From NCBI RefSeq assembly GCF_012584455.1, contig NZ_JABAEB010000015.1, forward strand, positions 1-64,000: a stretch of DNA of 64,000 bases, in the 5' to 3' direction. Origin of the DNA: Shewanella oncorhynchi. Its GTDB lineage: Bacteria; Pseudomonadota; Gammaproteobacteria; Enterobacterales; Shewanellaceae. This document shows positions 25,952 to 35,488 of this stretch, one piece after another. Numbering within the stretch: position 1 is the stretch's first letter; every line of letters starts with the position of its first letter. A program made the translations under genes and the position numbers. The notes beneath the pieces are model-generated. The model had not been told where the DNA came from and made no database searches. It was given only the letters and a program-made list of their open reading frames with translations.

Positions 25952-26050
25952 GCGGCTATCAATATGAGTTATCTACATCAATTATCAACATAAGCGATCA
26001 ACAAAAGCTTGGCACATAAACATTCAACATTAAGCCAATAAGGAACTGAG

Positions 26051-26377
26051 ATGTCGACTTCAACGGACTATAAAATCAATCAACAGCAAATTGCCTGCGT
26101 GGCGAGTTTTCTGGCTAAAGAGGGCAAAACCGAAGCACTAATAGCTGCGCTCGCGAGCCTTATTCCCGATACGCGCCGCGAAGCGGGTTGTATTCGTTAC
26201 GAACTCAATGTGAGCCGTGATGAACCACGCCGCGTGACGTTTGTAGAGAAGTTTGTCGATATTGCCGCCTTTGATGAGCACTGCGCTAAAGATGCAATTC
26301 AACACTATTTCCACCAAGTTATGCCCGAATTAGTCGAGTCATACCATGTGGAAACCTATCACCAAATCATTGTTTAA
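26051..26377 (+). CDS. YgiN-like putative quinol monooxygenase
   Basis: 108-residue ABM-fold protein: ACVASFLAKEGKTEALIAAL, PDTRREAGCIRYELNVSRDE and VTFVEKFVDIAAFDEHCAKD match the YgiN/quinol monooxygenase group. Starts after AAGGAACTGAG. Its role may be quinone redox cycling, by family analogy only. Confidence 0.88.
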   Translation: MSTSTDYKINQQQIACVASFLAKEGKTEALIAALASLIPDTRREAGCIRYELNVSRDEPRRVTFVEKFVDIAAFDEHCAKDAIQHYFHQVMPELVESYHVETYHQIIV

Positions 26378-26727
26378 CCATGAGATAAATGATTAGGAGC
26401 TTGCAGTGTTGATTAGCTATATCGAGCCTGTATTTAGACCGCCATCCGAATAGAAGTCATTGATACTGCAAGTGACTAATGGCCGCAGCTGGAACCATTG
26501 CACTTTAACTCTTTAGTGCTAAAGGGTGTATTAGTAAGGACAAGGTGAAGTGGCTGGCTTAAGTTGCATTTGTCATCAATGTACCGAGTAGTTATCTACG
26601 ACAAGAATGACAATCTGGACTTTGATTGTATTACTTCACTGGGATTAATAAAGCTGCCTTGCTACTTTGCTTAATTGAACCCATTCGAACTTCATCGCAG
26701 AGTGAGTTTTATATCCATTTCAATCTA
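26378..26727. other. Non-coding interval
   Basis: About 350 bp without a supported ORF or recognisable RNA. The only structure found is the terminator at its right end. Confidence 0.5.
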
Positions 26728-26757
26728 AAAAGCCGAGTGGTTTATCACTCGGCTTTT
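26728..26757. terminator. Terminator 3' of lactate permease
   Basis: AAAAGCCGAGTG / CACTCGGCTTTT with A and T tails; works in both directions. Serves the minus-strand permease gene. Confidence 0.9.
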
Positions 26758-26777
26758 AATATATCTTAGATATCGCT

Positions 26778-28415
26778 TTATTTAGTGAAAAACACTAATG
26801 TCCAAGGGACTACGTATGCTTGGAGTACTGTGATCACGCCAATGAAAGTACAGAAAAATAGACTGTGCTTTAGCGTAAAGCGGAAAAGATCTGATTCTTT
26901 ACCCGCCAATCCCGTTGCAGCGCAAGCAACGGCAATAGATTGTGGCGAAATCATTTTGCCCGTTACTCCTCCCGTAGTGTTTGCGGCGACTAATAACTCC
27001 GGTGTTACACCTATTTGGTTTGCTGTATTGGCTTGCAGCGCGCCAAATAGGGCATTTGATGAGGTGTCTGAACCTGTTAAAAACACACCTAACCAACCTA
27101 AGAATGGTGAGAAGAAGGGGAATGCTACGCCAGTGCCAGCGAGCACGAGTGCTAAGGTTGAAGATAGACCTGAATAGTTAGCGACAAAGGCAAATGCTAA
27201 TACTAATCCAATCGACAATATCGGGAATTTTAATTCAATTAAAGTGTCTTTAAAGGATGTCAGTGCATTACTTACTGACATTTTAAGGACTACAATTGAG
27301 ATCATTGCTGCGATTAAAATGGCTGTTCCAACAGCGCCTAATAAATTAAGTTTATATATTGCTGCATAAGGGGTTTCCTTAGCGACAATAGGTGCACTTT
27401 TGATAACGATATTATGTAAGTAAGGTACTTCAATACTGATAGTGGCAAAACTTAATGCCAGTTGTACATCTTTAAGACTCCACAGGGTTACAATCGCTGT
27501 GAGAATAATAAAGGGAGACCATGCTTTAAATATCTGGCTATTAGAAAAAGTAGATTTAGGGGTAGTAACTCTTTGTTTCATTCCTGAGAAAGTGAATATT
27601 TCTTTTGGTTGCCAGACCTTTAGAAATAACGTTAAACAAATTAGACTGACTAACGCTGAAGTAATATCGGGTAATTCGGGGCCGATAAAGTTTGAGGTTA
27701 AAAATTGGGTAATCGCAAATGAAACGCCTGCTACTAATGTTGCGGGCCAAGTTTGACGTATTCCCCTGATGCCATCCATCATTGCGATGAGCCAGAAGGG
27801 GACAATAATCGATAAAATTGGCAACTGACGGCCAGCGAGTTGTCCAATATGGAATGGGTCTAGTGATGAAACCTGACCTGCTACGATAATTGGGATACCC
27901 ATAGCTCCAAAGGCGACGGGTGCCGTGTTTGCGATTAAACAAAGTCCTGCTGCATACAATGGATTGAATCCAAGCCCGACAAGTAACGCAGCTGTAATAG
28001 CAACAGGTGCACCAAAACCAGCAGCACCTTCGAGGAAGGCTCCAAATGAAAAGCCAACCAATAGCATTTGTAATCGTTGATCTTCCGTGACTGAGATGAC
28101 TGACGAGCGAATAACCTCAAATTGACCTGTTTTAACGGTGATTTTATATAAAAATACTGCGGTAATAATAATCCAAGCAATTGGCCATAGCCCATAACTA
28201 AAACCATATATAGCAGAAGCAAGCGCGATACTAATAGGCATTTTGTAGGCGAGTATCGCGACTGCTAAGGCAATTAATAAGGTTAATGCCCCAGCGATAT
28301 AGCCTTTAAGTTTTAACACAGTTAAGGCTAGGAAGAAAAACACAATAGGCAGTAAAGCAACCATTGCGGTTAGCCACAAGCTACCGAGTGGCGTGTATGT
28401 TTGGGTCCAGGTCAT
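26778..28415 (-). CDS. lctP: L-lactate permease, LctP family
   Basis: 545 residues, twelve or more membrane helices. The N-terminus MTWTQTYTPLGSLWLTAMVA is near-identical to the usual LctP start. Later pieces AFLEGAAGFGAPVAITAALL, GSDTSSNALFGALQANTANQ and TTGGVTGKMISPQSIAVACA are family hallmarks. It is a proton-coupled lactate (and possibly glycolate) importer, which fits the preferred lactate metabolism of Shewanella. There is no good Shine-Dalgarno before the ATG (CCTCCCT instead). A 566-bp upstream region suggests complex control. Confidence 0.96.
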   Translation of the reverse strand: MTWTQTYTPLGSLWLTAMVALLPIVFFFLALTVLKLKGYIAGALTLLIALAVAILAYKMPISIALASAIYGFSYGLWPIAWIIITAVFLYKITVKTGQFEVIRSSVISVTEDQRLQMLLVGFSFGAFLEGAAGFGAPVAITAALLVGLGFNPLYAAGLCLIANTAPVAFGAMGIPIIVAGQVSSLDPFHIGQLAGRQLPILSIIVPFWLIAMMDGIRGIRQTWPATLVAGVSFAITQFLTSNFIGPELPDITSALVSLICLTLFLKVWQPKEIFTFSGMKQRVTTPKSTFSNSQIFKAWSPFIILTAIVTLWSLKDVQLALSFATISIEVPYLHNIVIKSAPIVAKETPYAAIYKLNLLGAVGTAILIAAMISIVVLKMSVSNALTSFKDTLIELKFPILSIGLVLAFAFVANYSGLSSTLALVLAGTGVAFPFFSPFLGWLGVFLTGSDTSSNALFGALQANTANQIGVTPELLVAANTTGGVTGKMISPQSIAVACAATGLAGKESDLFRFTLKHSLFFCTFIGVITVLQAYVVPWTLVFFTK

Positions 28416-28981
28416 AGGGAGGTTTCCGTATTGTTATAATATGTTGATAAATCGTGTTGCAGCCGCAACATAGCAGATACTAGTGTTTAGTGATGTAGGA
28501 TCAATCTTAAATGTTGTAATAAGTGATATGGGTCACGAGATGTGTGGATAAATGATGACGGGGAAATATCTAAATAATAATCAAGTAAAATATTGCCTGT
28601 TTTAGCTGTATTCACCAAGCGTCTAATTTAGGCTATATTAATATTTGTTGTGTTATCAAGATTATTTTTTGTGAGTCGTGAACTTAACTAGAGTATTGTG
28701 ATTTTATGAAAAACTAGGCTGTACTAGTTTAGTTTTTTGTAGTGTTTATAACAGATGGTTTATAAATGTTTGTTTATATTTATATATAGAAATTAATAGC
28801 AATCAATGCAATGCAACTAATAATGCAGTTATCTTATTGTGGCCTGAATTGAGCTATAGATGTTGCCATACTCTTGTCTATGAGTTTGCTTGGCTGGAAA
28901 TTTACCTTGCTATATGTGGCTGCGAGTATGACAGTAGGTTGAGATTTTTAATTTTGCAGCACAGTTCGTTGAGGAAGTAAT
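28416..28981. promoter_or_regulatory. Long AT-rich control region of lctP
   Basis: 566 bp without genes, between the divergent lactate permease and thioredoxin-like genes. Close to the permease start is a perfect-arm inverted repeat TGTTGCAGCCGCAACA (28455-28470), an operator candidate for an unidentified regulator. The remainder is AT-rich with several short runs, and no riboswitch was recognised. Confidence 0.5.
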
Positions 28982-29218
28982 ATGAAACAAGTCAAAGTAT
29001 TAGGCAGTGGTTGCGCTAAATGTAGCAAAACCGCTGAGATGATTGCGGACATATCAGAAGAAATGGGTGTGGATGTTATTGTAAAAAAGGACACAGATCC
29101 TCAAAGCCTATTGAAATTTAAAGTGATGAAAACTCCAGCGGTAGTGATCGATGGTGAGCTCGTACATAGCGGCTCAGTACCGACGCGCGATGAAGTTGAG
29201 GGGTGGTTAAGGGACTAG
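28982..29218 (+). CDS. Small thioredoxin-like redox protein (CxxC)
   Basis: 78 residues. VKVLGSGCAKCSKTAEMIAD carries the CxxC motif (CAKC, residues 11-14), and MKTPAVVIDGELVHSGSVPT is the cis-Pro loop of the small thioredoxin/glutaredoxin family (MTH895/TM1246 type). Such proteins occur with permeases or arsenic genes; here it stands alone. Good ribosome site GAGGAAG. Confidence 0.92.
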   Translation: MKQVKVLGSGCAKCSKTAEMIADISEEMGVDVIVKKDTDPQSLLKFKVMKTPAVVIDGELVHSGSVPTRDEVEGWLRD

Positions 29219-29551
29219 AGCTCGCTGAATAGTTGCACGGATTATGCTCGTTAGAAAGCGCTTAAGCTAAAAATGCACACCATTGTCATCCTGAATCCTT
29301 GGCAATGGTGGTGTAATATCATCAGTATACGATTAATGATCGTTAAATATAATGTGTTTAAAAACAATGCATTGATTCTTTGTGTAGTAATTTTATTATG
29401 GGGTTTTATTGGCTACGGTTTAGTCGGCATTGCATTATCTGGGCGAGTTTATTAAGTCTATGTCGTAGGAGATTGTTTGCAGATTTCGACTTCTTTTATC
29501 AGTATCACTGCTATGATTTTGATTCAGTGACCTCGTCAAGTTGCGGGATGA
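29219..29551. other. Interval with a hairpin and a doubtful hydrophobic ORF
   Basis: 333 bp. A stem CACCATTG / CAATGGTG (29278-29310) follows the redox gene but lacks a T-run. A plus-strand frame ends at 29455; from ATG 29336 it would give a 39-residue single-helix peptide (LILCVVILLWGFIGYGLVGI). With no clear ribosome site it is only a weak small-protein candidate. Confidence 0.3.
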
Positions 29552-30427
29552 GTGCCAATGCAAAAGTGGCTTAGGGTATTAACACGTTTCTACAGTTGGT
29601 TATTTTTTACTGCACGTCTGTTTCGTTTAGGGCTTTTTCTAGCGCTAAGTTTATTCGCTTTGCCTTTGTTTGCTGCTCAAACATCTCCCAGATTAACCCA
29701 AGTATTAACGCCCGCTACGGATTGGAAAAACTCCGCTTATATCACCCAAGCATTTAGTGAAGTCGCCCTACAAAATGAGCATGACCTTGCTAAACATAGC
29801 GTGCGTAAGTGGCGCATACCGGTACGAGTGTTTATTGAGCATCAAGTGGGTGATAAGGCGCTGCACACTCAATTAGTGTTGATGCACTTAACACACTTAG
29901 GCCAGATTACCGGCCTCGATATTCAACGGGTAGATACGCTCTCTGAGGCGAATCTGCACTTAGTTTTTACCCGTCAATCCCTATGGGCAAGTGAGGTGAT
30001 GCGCTTAATGGGACCGAGCTCGGCGAAAAATGTCCATGGCTCTGTGTGTATGGCAAAGTTTGCTCTCAATTCACGGCAAGAGATTGAACGTGCTTGGATT
30101 ATTATTCCTGTAGATCAAGCCAAAATGCACGGTAAATTAGTGGCTTGCGTAGTGGAAGAGATTGCCCAAGTGCTTGGTTTACCCAATGATTCAGAGAAAG
30201 TATTTCCCTCCATCTTTAACGACAAAACCCCGCAGGACTTACTTACCGGGCTCGATTTCATTTTGCTTAAATTACTCTATAGCCCAAGTATTAGCGCTGG
30301 AATGACGGCCGCAGAGGTCAAGCAGCCTTTGCAGATCTTGCTCGAACAATGGCTGCGCGATGGCACTATTGCTAACGCTGGCAAAACGGTACGTCAAGGT
30401 CAGTTGTACCCATTGTTAGGTTATTGA
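29552..30427 (+). CDS. DUF2927 exported protein
   Basis: 291 residues with a signal peptide (LFLALSLFALPLFAAQT). The body KHSVRKWRIPVRVFIEHQVG, the conserved Cys in SVCMAKFALNSRQEIERAWI and ACVVEEIAQVLGLPNDSE fit DUF2927. The E(E)IAQVLGL segment recalls the metallopeptidase-like zinc helix but lacks a full HExxH. Function unknown. GTG at 29552 and ATG at 29558 are both possible starts. Confidence 0.82.
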   Translation: MPMQKWLRVLTRFYSWLFFTARLFRLGLFLALSLFALPLFAAQTSPRLTQVLTPATDWKNSAYITQAFSEVALQNEHDLAKHSVRKWRIPVRVFIEHQVGDKALHTQLVLMHLTHLGQITGLDIQRVDTLSEANLHLVFTRQSLWASEVMRLMGPSSAKNVHGSVCMAKFALNSRQEIERAWIIIPVDQAKMHGKLVACVVEEIAQVLGLPNDSEKVFPSIFNDKTPQDLLTGLDFILLKLLYSPSISAGMTAAEVKQPLQILLEQWLRDGTIANAGKTVRQGQLYPLLGY

Positions 30428-30544
30428 TGACTAAGCATTACAGCTAAAGTTGACATTGCTCGCACGTGACTAATTAATCCTTTTTGTTTTAGGGATAAGG
30501 GCATAGTCTATCTTTATATGAGATAAACACCTTGGAGGGACACC

Positions 30545-31987
30545 ATGCGAATGACATTGCAGTTTTTAGGGGCGACAGAGGAAGTGACGGGTTCGTGTCA
30601 TTTACTCTCGGTTGATCATGAACACTTATTGCTCGACTGTGGTTTGATCCAAGGCGGTAAATCTGATGAGTTGCGTAATCATGATCCCTTCGCATTTGAT
30701 CCTGAGTCTATTTCTGCTGTCGTGCTTAGCCATGCCCATATTGATCATTCTGGGCGTTTACCACTCTTAGTCAAAGCGGGTTTTGATGGGCCTATCTACA
30801 CCCATAAAGCCACGGCAGAGCTGTGCGCCATCATGCTCAAAGATGCGGCTATGCTGCAGACCCGCGATACCGAAAGAGTCAATAAAAAGCGTGCTAAACA
30901 TGATCTTGCCCCCCTAGAACCGCTATTCACCGTTGAAGATGCTGAACTCGCGATAACCCAATTTGTACCATTGGAATATGGTCAAGTGACTAGGGTTATT
31001 CCCCATGTGGATATTTGCCTCTCAGATGCAGGGCATATTTTAGGTTCCGCCTTAGTCGAGTTATGGTTAGGTGAGGGCAAATCCCAGAAGAAAATCGTCT
31101 TCAGTGGCGATCTTGGCCGTGCAGGTATGCCGATTTTACGTAATCCTACCTTAGTGGATTCGGCAGATTTAGTCTTAATGGAAAGCACCTATGGCAATCG
31201 TTTTCACCGCAGTTGGACGGATACCTTAGCCGAGTTGAAAGCCATTTTTGCTAAGACAGTCAACGAGAGCCAAGGCAATATATTGCTCCCCGCTTTTTCG
31301 GTTGGACGAGCACAGGAGTTATTATATCTATTTCATTTATATGCTAAAGAATGGGATCTCGGCCGTTGGAAAATCTGCCTAGACAGCCCGATGGCAATTG
31401 AGGCGACACGCGTCTACGTTAATAATTATCCGCTGATGGATGAGGACTTTAAACGCTTTACCCGCCAACATCCTGGGCAGCATCCGCTGTTGTCGAATGT
31501 CGAATTTATCCAAACGACCGAAGAGTCGATAGCGCTGAACGATGTGCATAAGGGATTGATCATTATCGCAGGGAGCGGCATGTGTAACGGTGGACGTATT
31601 CGTAGCCACTTAGAGCATAATTTATGGCGCCCAGAATGTGATGTGATTATTTGTGGTTATCAAGCGCTTGGAACACCGGGGCGTGCCCTCGTCGATGGCG
31701 CTGAGGAACTGTCTATTCATGGTAACAGCATTAAAGTCGCGGCTAAGTTACACACAGTGGGTGGACTTTCAGCCCATGCGGATCAAGCAGAGTTATTACG
31801 TTGGTATCACCATTTTGAAGGCCAGCCGCCGTTAATTTTAGTCCATGGAGAACCCGAGGCGCAGCATGGATTAGTCGATGTGATTAACCAAGATCCTCAG
31901 ACTAAACCAAAGGCTATAGCAATCGTGACCCAGGGTGACCGATTGGATTTAAATGCACTGCCGCAGTTAGTGTGGAAGCCAGCTTAA
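30545..31987 (+). CDS. Beta-CASP metallo-beta-lactamase RNA-processing-type hydrolase
   Basis: 480 residues. Zinc motif HAHIDHSG near residue 63 (HxHxDH), other metal ligands in CLSDAGHILGSA and VFSGDLGR, then the beta-CASP segment with ESTYGNRFH and LLPAFSVGRAQELLYL. A C-terminal RMMBL region has TVGGLSAHADQAELLRW. This is the archaeal/eukaryal CPSF73-like layout seen in many proteobacteria (YsgA/RNase J-like relatives), so RNA cleavage is the likely but unproven activity. The start follows GGAGGGACACC. Confidence 0.92.
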   Translation: MRMTLQFLGATEEVTGSCHLLSVDHEHLLLDCGLIQGGKSDELRNHDPFAFDPESISAVVLSHAHIDHSGRLPLLVKAGFDGPIYTHKATAELCAIMLKDAAMLQTRDTERVNKKRAKHDLAPLEPLFTVEDAELAITQFVPLEYGQVTRVIPHVDICLSDAGHILGSALVELWLGEGKSQKKIVFSGDLGRAGMPILRNPTLVDSADLVLMESTYGNRFHRSWTDTLAELKAIFAKTVNESQGNILLPAFSVGRAQELLYLFHLYAKEWDLGRWKICLDSPMAIEATRVYVNNYPLMDEDFKRFTRQHPGQHPLLSNVEFIQTTEESIALNDVHKGLIIIAGSGMCNGGRIRSHLEHNLWRPECDVIICGYQALGTPGRALVDGAEELSIHGNSIKVAAKLHTVGGLSAHADQAELLRWYHHFEGQPPLILVHGEPEAQHGLVDVINQDPQTKPKAIAIVTQGDRLDLNALPQLVWKPA

Positions 31988-32647
31988 GTTTATTATCATT
32001 ACTCGCGAAACTCCGCTCGATAGACTCCTTGCATCATCAATGCAGGGAGTTTTATTTGTTTTGTAAATCAATATCTCACTGCTCGGTAATAACTCTGCTT
32101 GCCAATCAATTTCAGATAAATTCAGGCATGATTTAGAACTTTAATTGTTTGCAATTAGTTTCAATTAGTTGCAATTGGTTGCAATTTGAGGTTTGCATGT
32201 TAAATTGGCGACATTGATATGTCGTGTTCGTTAGGCCAAGCCCTGATCCGACCTAGTCAATCAAGCTATGACAATAACAAGCAATCACCAGGTTTGAATG
32301 GAAGCGATTACGGAGTTTGTTGGCCTGATTAATGGCTTTGTCTAGGGCGCATCTATACTTGGTGATGATCTTAGGCGTTGGTTTGTTTCTTTCCCTCTGA
32401 CTGAGATTAATTTCCTCTCTAAAGTTAGGCATAAGCTTTAAGTTACTCTGGTCTAGCCGTATTCCTGATAAAGATAAGAATGTGAATCCGTTTAATGTGT
32501 TGATGGCCTCCTTTTTAGCCACTATTAAGCCCTGTAGTTCTTGCTTTAACGTGGTTATACTTTATTCGTCAGCATGCAGAGGAAGCCGCAAAATCAAGCT
32601 TATAGATTATTTATTAAAAGTTAAGTGACTAATAAAATGGAATTTAA
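31988..32647. other. Intergenic region with doubtful minus-strand ORF
   Basis: 660 bp. A terminator is at 32023-32056. A run of related TTGCAATTAGTTTCAATTAG-like units around 32146-32190 forms short direct repeats. A minus-strand frame (32253-32522, 89 residues, basic) has no recognisable domain and no good ribosome site; I do not call it a gene. Confidence 0.4.
32023..32056 (+). terminator. Terminator of the beta-CASP gene
   Basis: ACTCCTTGCAT / ATGCAGGGAGT stem with one wobble, followed by TTTTATTTG. Confidence 0.85.
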
Positions 32648-33022
32648 ATGATGCTAAATAAAAGTCTGTGTGTAATCGTTTTTTGCTTATTACTGACAGC
32701 GTGTAATGGCGTGACATTTCGCACCAATGCGGGTGCTGTTGCTTTAAATAATGCAGTCGCCGGTACTGTTGAAGTGTATTCTCAGGCAGAAATGTCCAGG
32801 CACAAGTTTATGAGCTTAGGTGAAGTCTCCACCACATTTTGCAGTACTCAAATTTATCCTGCTGAACACGTCAATTTGGACGATCTTAAAAAAGATTTGA
32901 AAGTACAAGTTAAAAAGTTGGGTGGAAATGCCATTATCTTCTACACGTGTGGCAAAGCGAGTTATCCTGCCTGTGAGTTGTATTTTGAATGTAATGGTGA
33001 AGGTTTTTCTATCGAAGATTAG
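32648..33022 (+). CDS. Small Cys-rich lipoprotein, DUF4156/RcsF-like
   Basis: 124 residues. Signal peptide and lipobox LLTAC (Cys about 19). The mature part has KKLGGNAIIFYTCG, like DUF4156/RcsF proteins, with four further Cys (FCSTQ, YTCGK, PACELYFECN) that could form disulfides as in RcsF. An envelope-stress sensor role is only suggested. It is followed by a strong terminator. Confidence 0.72.
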   Translation: MMLNKSLCVIVFCLLLTACNGVTFRTNAGAVALNNAVAGTVEVYSQAEMSRHKFMSLGEVSTTFCSTQIYPAEHVNLDDLKKDLKVQVKKLGGNAIIFYTCGKASYPACELYFECNGEGFSIED

Positions 33023-33035
33023 CGTTTAGTTTTAT

Positions 33036-33066
33036 AAAAAAGCTCACATAGTTGTGAGCTTTTTTA
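33036..33066. terminator. Bidirectional terminator
   Basis: AAAAAAGCTCACA / TGTGAGCTTTTTT stem with A and T tails between convergent genes. Confidence 0.93.
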
Positions 33067-33090
33067 TTTTAAATCAATCAGGTTACTGTA

Positions 33091-34446
33091 TTAGTCCGAG
33101 TTGTTGTCAAATTCAGTATCATCGAGTAACTCAAAGGCGGGGACGACATTCGGTACGTCTTTAAATAAGCGTGTGAAATGGCGCTGTACACCTTTCAAAT
33201 CGATTCCTGCTAAACCTGATGCAAAACCAAACCAAGCATAAAGGCCACTAAAGTTATCAAACATGGGCGGTAGATATTTAGGCGTAGTCAGAATGCCCTC
33301 TTGGCAAGCTTGGTATAACACGGGGATATCTTCGATCGCCAATTTACCGAGGAATAGCATAGGGATGAGTTCAGGAAGGCCTGAGGTTATGGCGCTGCGG
33401 ATAAAGTTAATGTTTTCCACATAGCCACGCACATAGGAAATATCCTTAGTGAAGAAACTGCCGCCTTCCACCATACCCCCACGGAAAACCCTTTGGGTGA
33501 CACGGTAACTGTCTGTCGCACTTAGATTCAATCCTCTGAAATAATTGAATACCTCTATAAAGTCAGCACCATTTTCAGCCATATCGACCGCGGCAACACG
33601 GTCACTAATTCGCCGAGCCCGTCCTGGATTTGAGCTTAGCGTCAGCATTTCCAGTAAAACGGCTAGACCTTCTTGGGTTGCTGCTACGCGCGGAGAACCG
33701 ACACTGAGCCAAGTGGCGTGGGGTTGAGCTCGGCCGTTTAGCGTTGTGCCGACATGCACCCAACCTTCGTGAACTTCATATACATTAAGATCCGATTCGC
33801 TGAACATTGCTTTGCTATTGAGCTTAACGGTATCGCCACCGACTGCAGCGTCAGAGACGATACCGTCACTAAGGCGTACACGCATATCATCGCTATGGAA
33901 GTATTTTTCTAAACGTTGGCTGAGCACGTTAACCGCTTCTGGCGCGCTAATAATTTTAGGGTGATGTTTATTCATGTGCCTCGCCGCGGGCAACGAGAAA
34001 ATGTAGCTGAGTTTATCACCTAACTGGCGCAAGGTATGGCGATCGCCATGCAGTTTATGGCTAGCACTGCCGTACAATTCTTGGCTGAGCTTACCAAAGG
34101 TTGGCGTGCCTCTGTTCCCCAACATATCGATGACAAGGCGATACTGATCGACGTTTGCCACTAATATTTTGCCGAGTTTGTCTCGTTTACCCAAACGTCT
34201 ATGGATGTCCTGCTTTAGGGAGGCTAGCTCAGCTTGGGTTTTAACAGGATCAAAAGGTAAAGCAATGTTTTGATAGAACTCTTGCTTGATAGCCGGAAGT
34301 ACCGTGCCCTTATTGGAGAGAAAACGTTCCTCCATTTCCCGCGGCCATTTAATGGCATCTAAGATTTTTATTGGCGTTTGAATGCGAATTAATTCATCGG
34401 AAAAACGGCGTAGATCTTGTTGATATTGGGCTAACGACTCAGACAT
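33091..34446 (-). CDS. QEGLA-motif (DUF1704) protein, flavohaemoglobin-expression-modulating family
   Basis: 451 residues. The family motif is in AATQEGLAVLLEMLTLSSNP, preceded by VYEVHEGWVHVGTTLNGRAQ, whose HEGWVH with the later E of QEGLA looks like a metallopeptidase-like metal site. Members are annotated as modulating flavohaemoglobin expression, with weak experimental basis. It is a single gene on the minus strand. The N-terminal half is conserved in length. Confidence 0.9.
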   Translation of the reverse strand: MSESLAQYQQDLRRFSDELIRIQTPIKILDAIKWPREMEERFLSNKGTVLPAIKQEFYQNIALPFDPVKTQAELASLKQDIHRRLGKRDKLGKILVANVDQYRLVIDMLGNRGTPTFGKLSQELYGSASHKLHGDRHTLRQLGDKLSYIFSLPAARHMNKHHPKIISAPEAVNVLSQRLEKYFHSDDMRVRLSDGIVSDAAVGGDTVKLNSKAMFSESDLNVYEVHEGWVHVGTTLNGRAQPHATWLSVGSPRVAATQEGLAVLLEMLTLSSNPGRARRISDRVAAVDMAENGADFIEVFNYFRGLNLSATDSYRVTQRVFRGGMVEGGSFFTKDISYVRGYVENINFIRSAITSGLPELIPMLFLGKLAIEDIPVLYQACQEGILTTPKYLPPMFDNFSGLYAWFGFASGLAGIDLKGVQRHFTRLFKDVPNVVPAFELLDDTEFDNNSD

Positions 34447-34987
34447 TCCCGTATATCCTGCAGGTAATTTCAGCGAGAGAGATGTGGCTAATCATAGCCT
34501 TAAACCTCATTTATTCATATTGATTCGCAGGCTAGCGGAGGAAATATACCGATTAAATAAATTAGCTGTTATCGATTTTGTGAATCATTTTGGTGTACTT
34601 GTTACAATTCTAGCGCTATGTCTATGGGACATAAATAAGTAACCATCTGTTTAATAATATTTTATTGATATGGCATTCAAGCTGCTTTGTTCTTGATATA
34701 GAAATAGATTGATTGGAGCAAAACATGACAGCGATGAGTTATTTGAGTGTGCTAAGGCTGAATGCTTGTTAATCAAAACTCAAGCTGACAAGAGTGGTAA
34801 AAATGACCGTGATGACGCGATATTAAATCTGGAGGTTAGTGAGCTAAAGCAGAGTAACACCCAGCATTATTGACTGGGTGAGATATTCGATTTTAGTGGG
34901 CCAAAACTCAGTGAGTTCGAAACAAATGATCACCGACTGAGATCATCATCCCATCATTTTGACCACTAGATAGCGAGATAGAATTGG
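34447..34987. other. Gene-poor region with a possible broken small ORF
   Basis: 541 bp. A plus-strand frame ending TGA 34871-34873 reads protein-like (DSDELFECAKAECLLIKTQA), but its only start is TTG 34709 without a ribosome site. GGAG followed by ATG 34724 lies in the wrong frame, so a frameshifted small gene is possible. ACCCAG / CTGGGT at 34859-34879 forms a weak hairpin. Confidence 0.35.
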
Positions 34988-35164
34988 CTAGAAAAAATCG
35001 TCATCTCCTAATGCACGTTTTAACTCCGCCCGCTCGAGGTAGTCTTCTAAACGCTTTTTGACTTCGCGTCTATGCTGCATTGCCTCGGCGGCTTTGCTGT
35101 TTCTTGGTGTGGTCATTGCCTCAAGTTCAGTATCGTTGGGCACGACTTCAGTAATATGAGCCAT
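34988..35164 (-). CDS. Small PA3496-family-like protein
   Basis: 58 residues. Start ATG 35162-35164 follows AAGAGGAATT; the stop is TAG at 34988. The C-terminal half HRREVKKRLEDYLERAELKR followed by ALGDDDFF is the typical charged helix plus acidic end of the PA3496 putative envelope-integrity family. The N-terminal half is low in structure. Identification is from memory of this motif. Confidence 0.72.
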   Translation of the reverse strand: MAHITEVVPNDTELEAMTTPRNSKAAEAMQHRREVKKRLEDYLERAELKRALGDDDFF

Positions 35165-35488
35165 AACGAATTCCTCTTGTTGTTCCTAACGACTTTCTAA
35201 CTAAAAAGAGTATGGTAGAAAAGCAAATAATTTTGTGAGTTAGGGTGAAAAATTCTTCCCGTGAGTCGGATGATTCAGCTTACTGCTGTTTGGCGTAGGC
35301 ACTAGACTGCAATTGAATATTTGATTAATTTAGTTTTTGCTTATTTTGTGATTAAGAGCACGGTATAGTCATAGATATATTCGCGTTAATTCCGAGTTAA
35401 ATAGTAGGATAAACTTGAATTTAGTCATAATTACAACAACACTTGTACCTGTGTTTGTTGTTAATCGTTTGCTAGGGAATTGGCTTAC
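35165..35488. other. Upstream region of the sensor-kinase operon
   Basis: 324 bp between divergent genes; AT-rich. No specific site recognised beyond presumed promoters for both sides. Confidence 0.4.

Noticed and set aside
29273..29455. 60-residue membrane protein
   Set aside because: The start lies in a hairpin and there is no ribosome site; kept only as a doubtful remark.
32253..32522. 89-residue minus-strand protein
   Set aside because: Basic, low-complexity translation without ribosome site or known domain.
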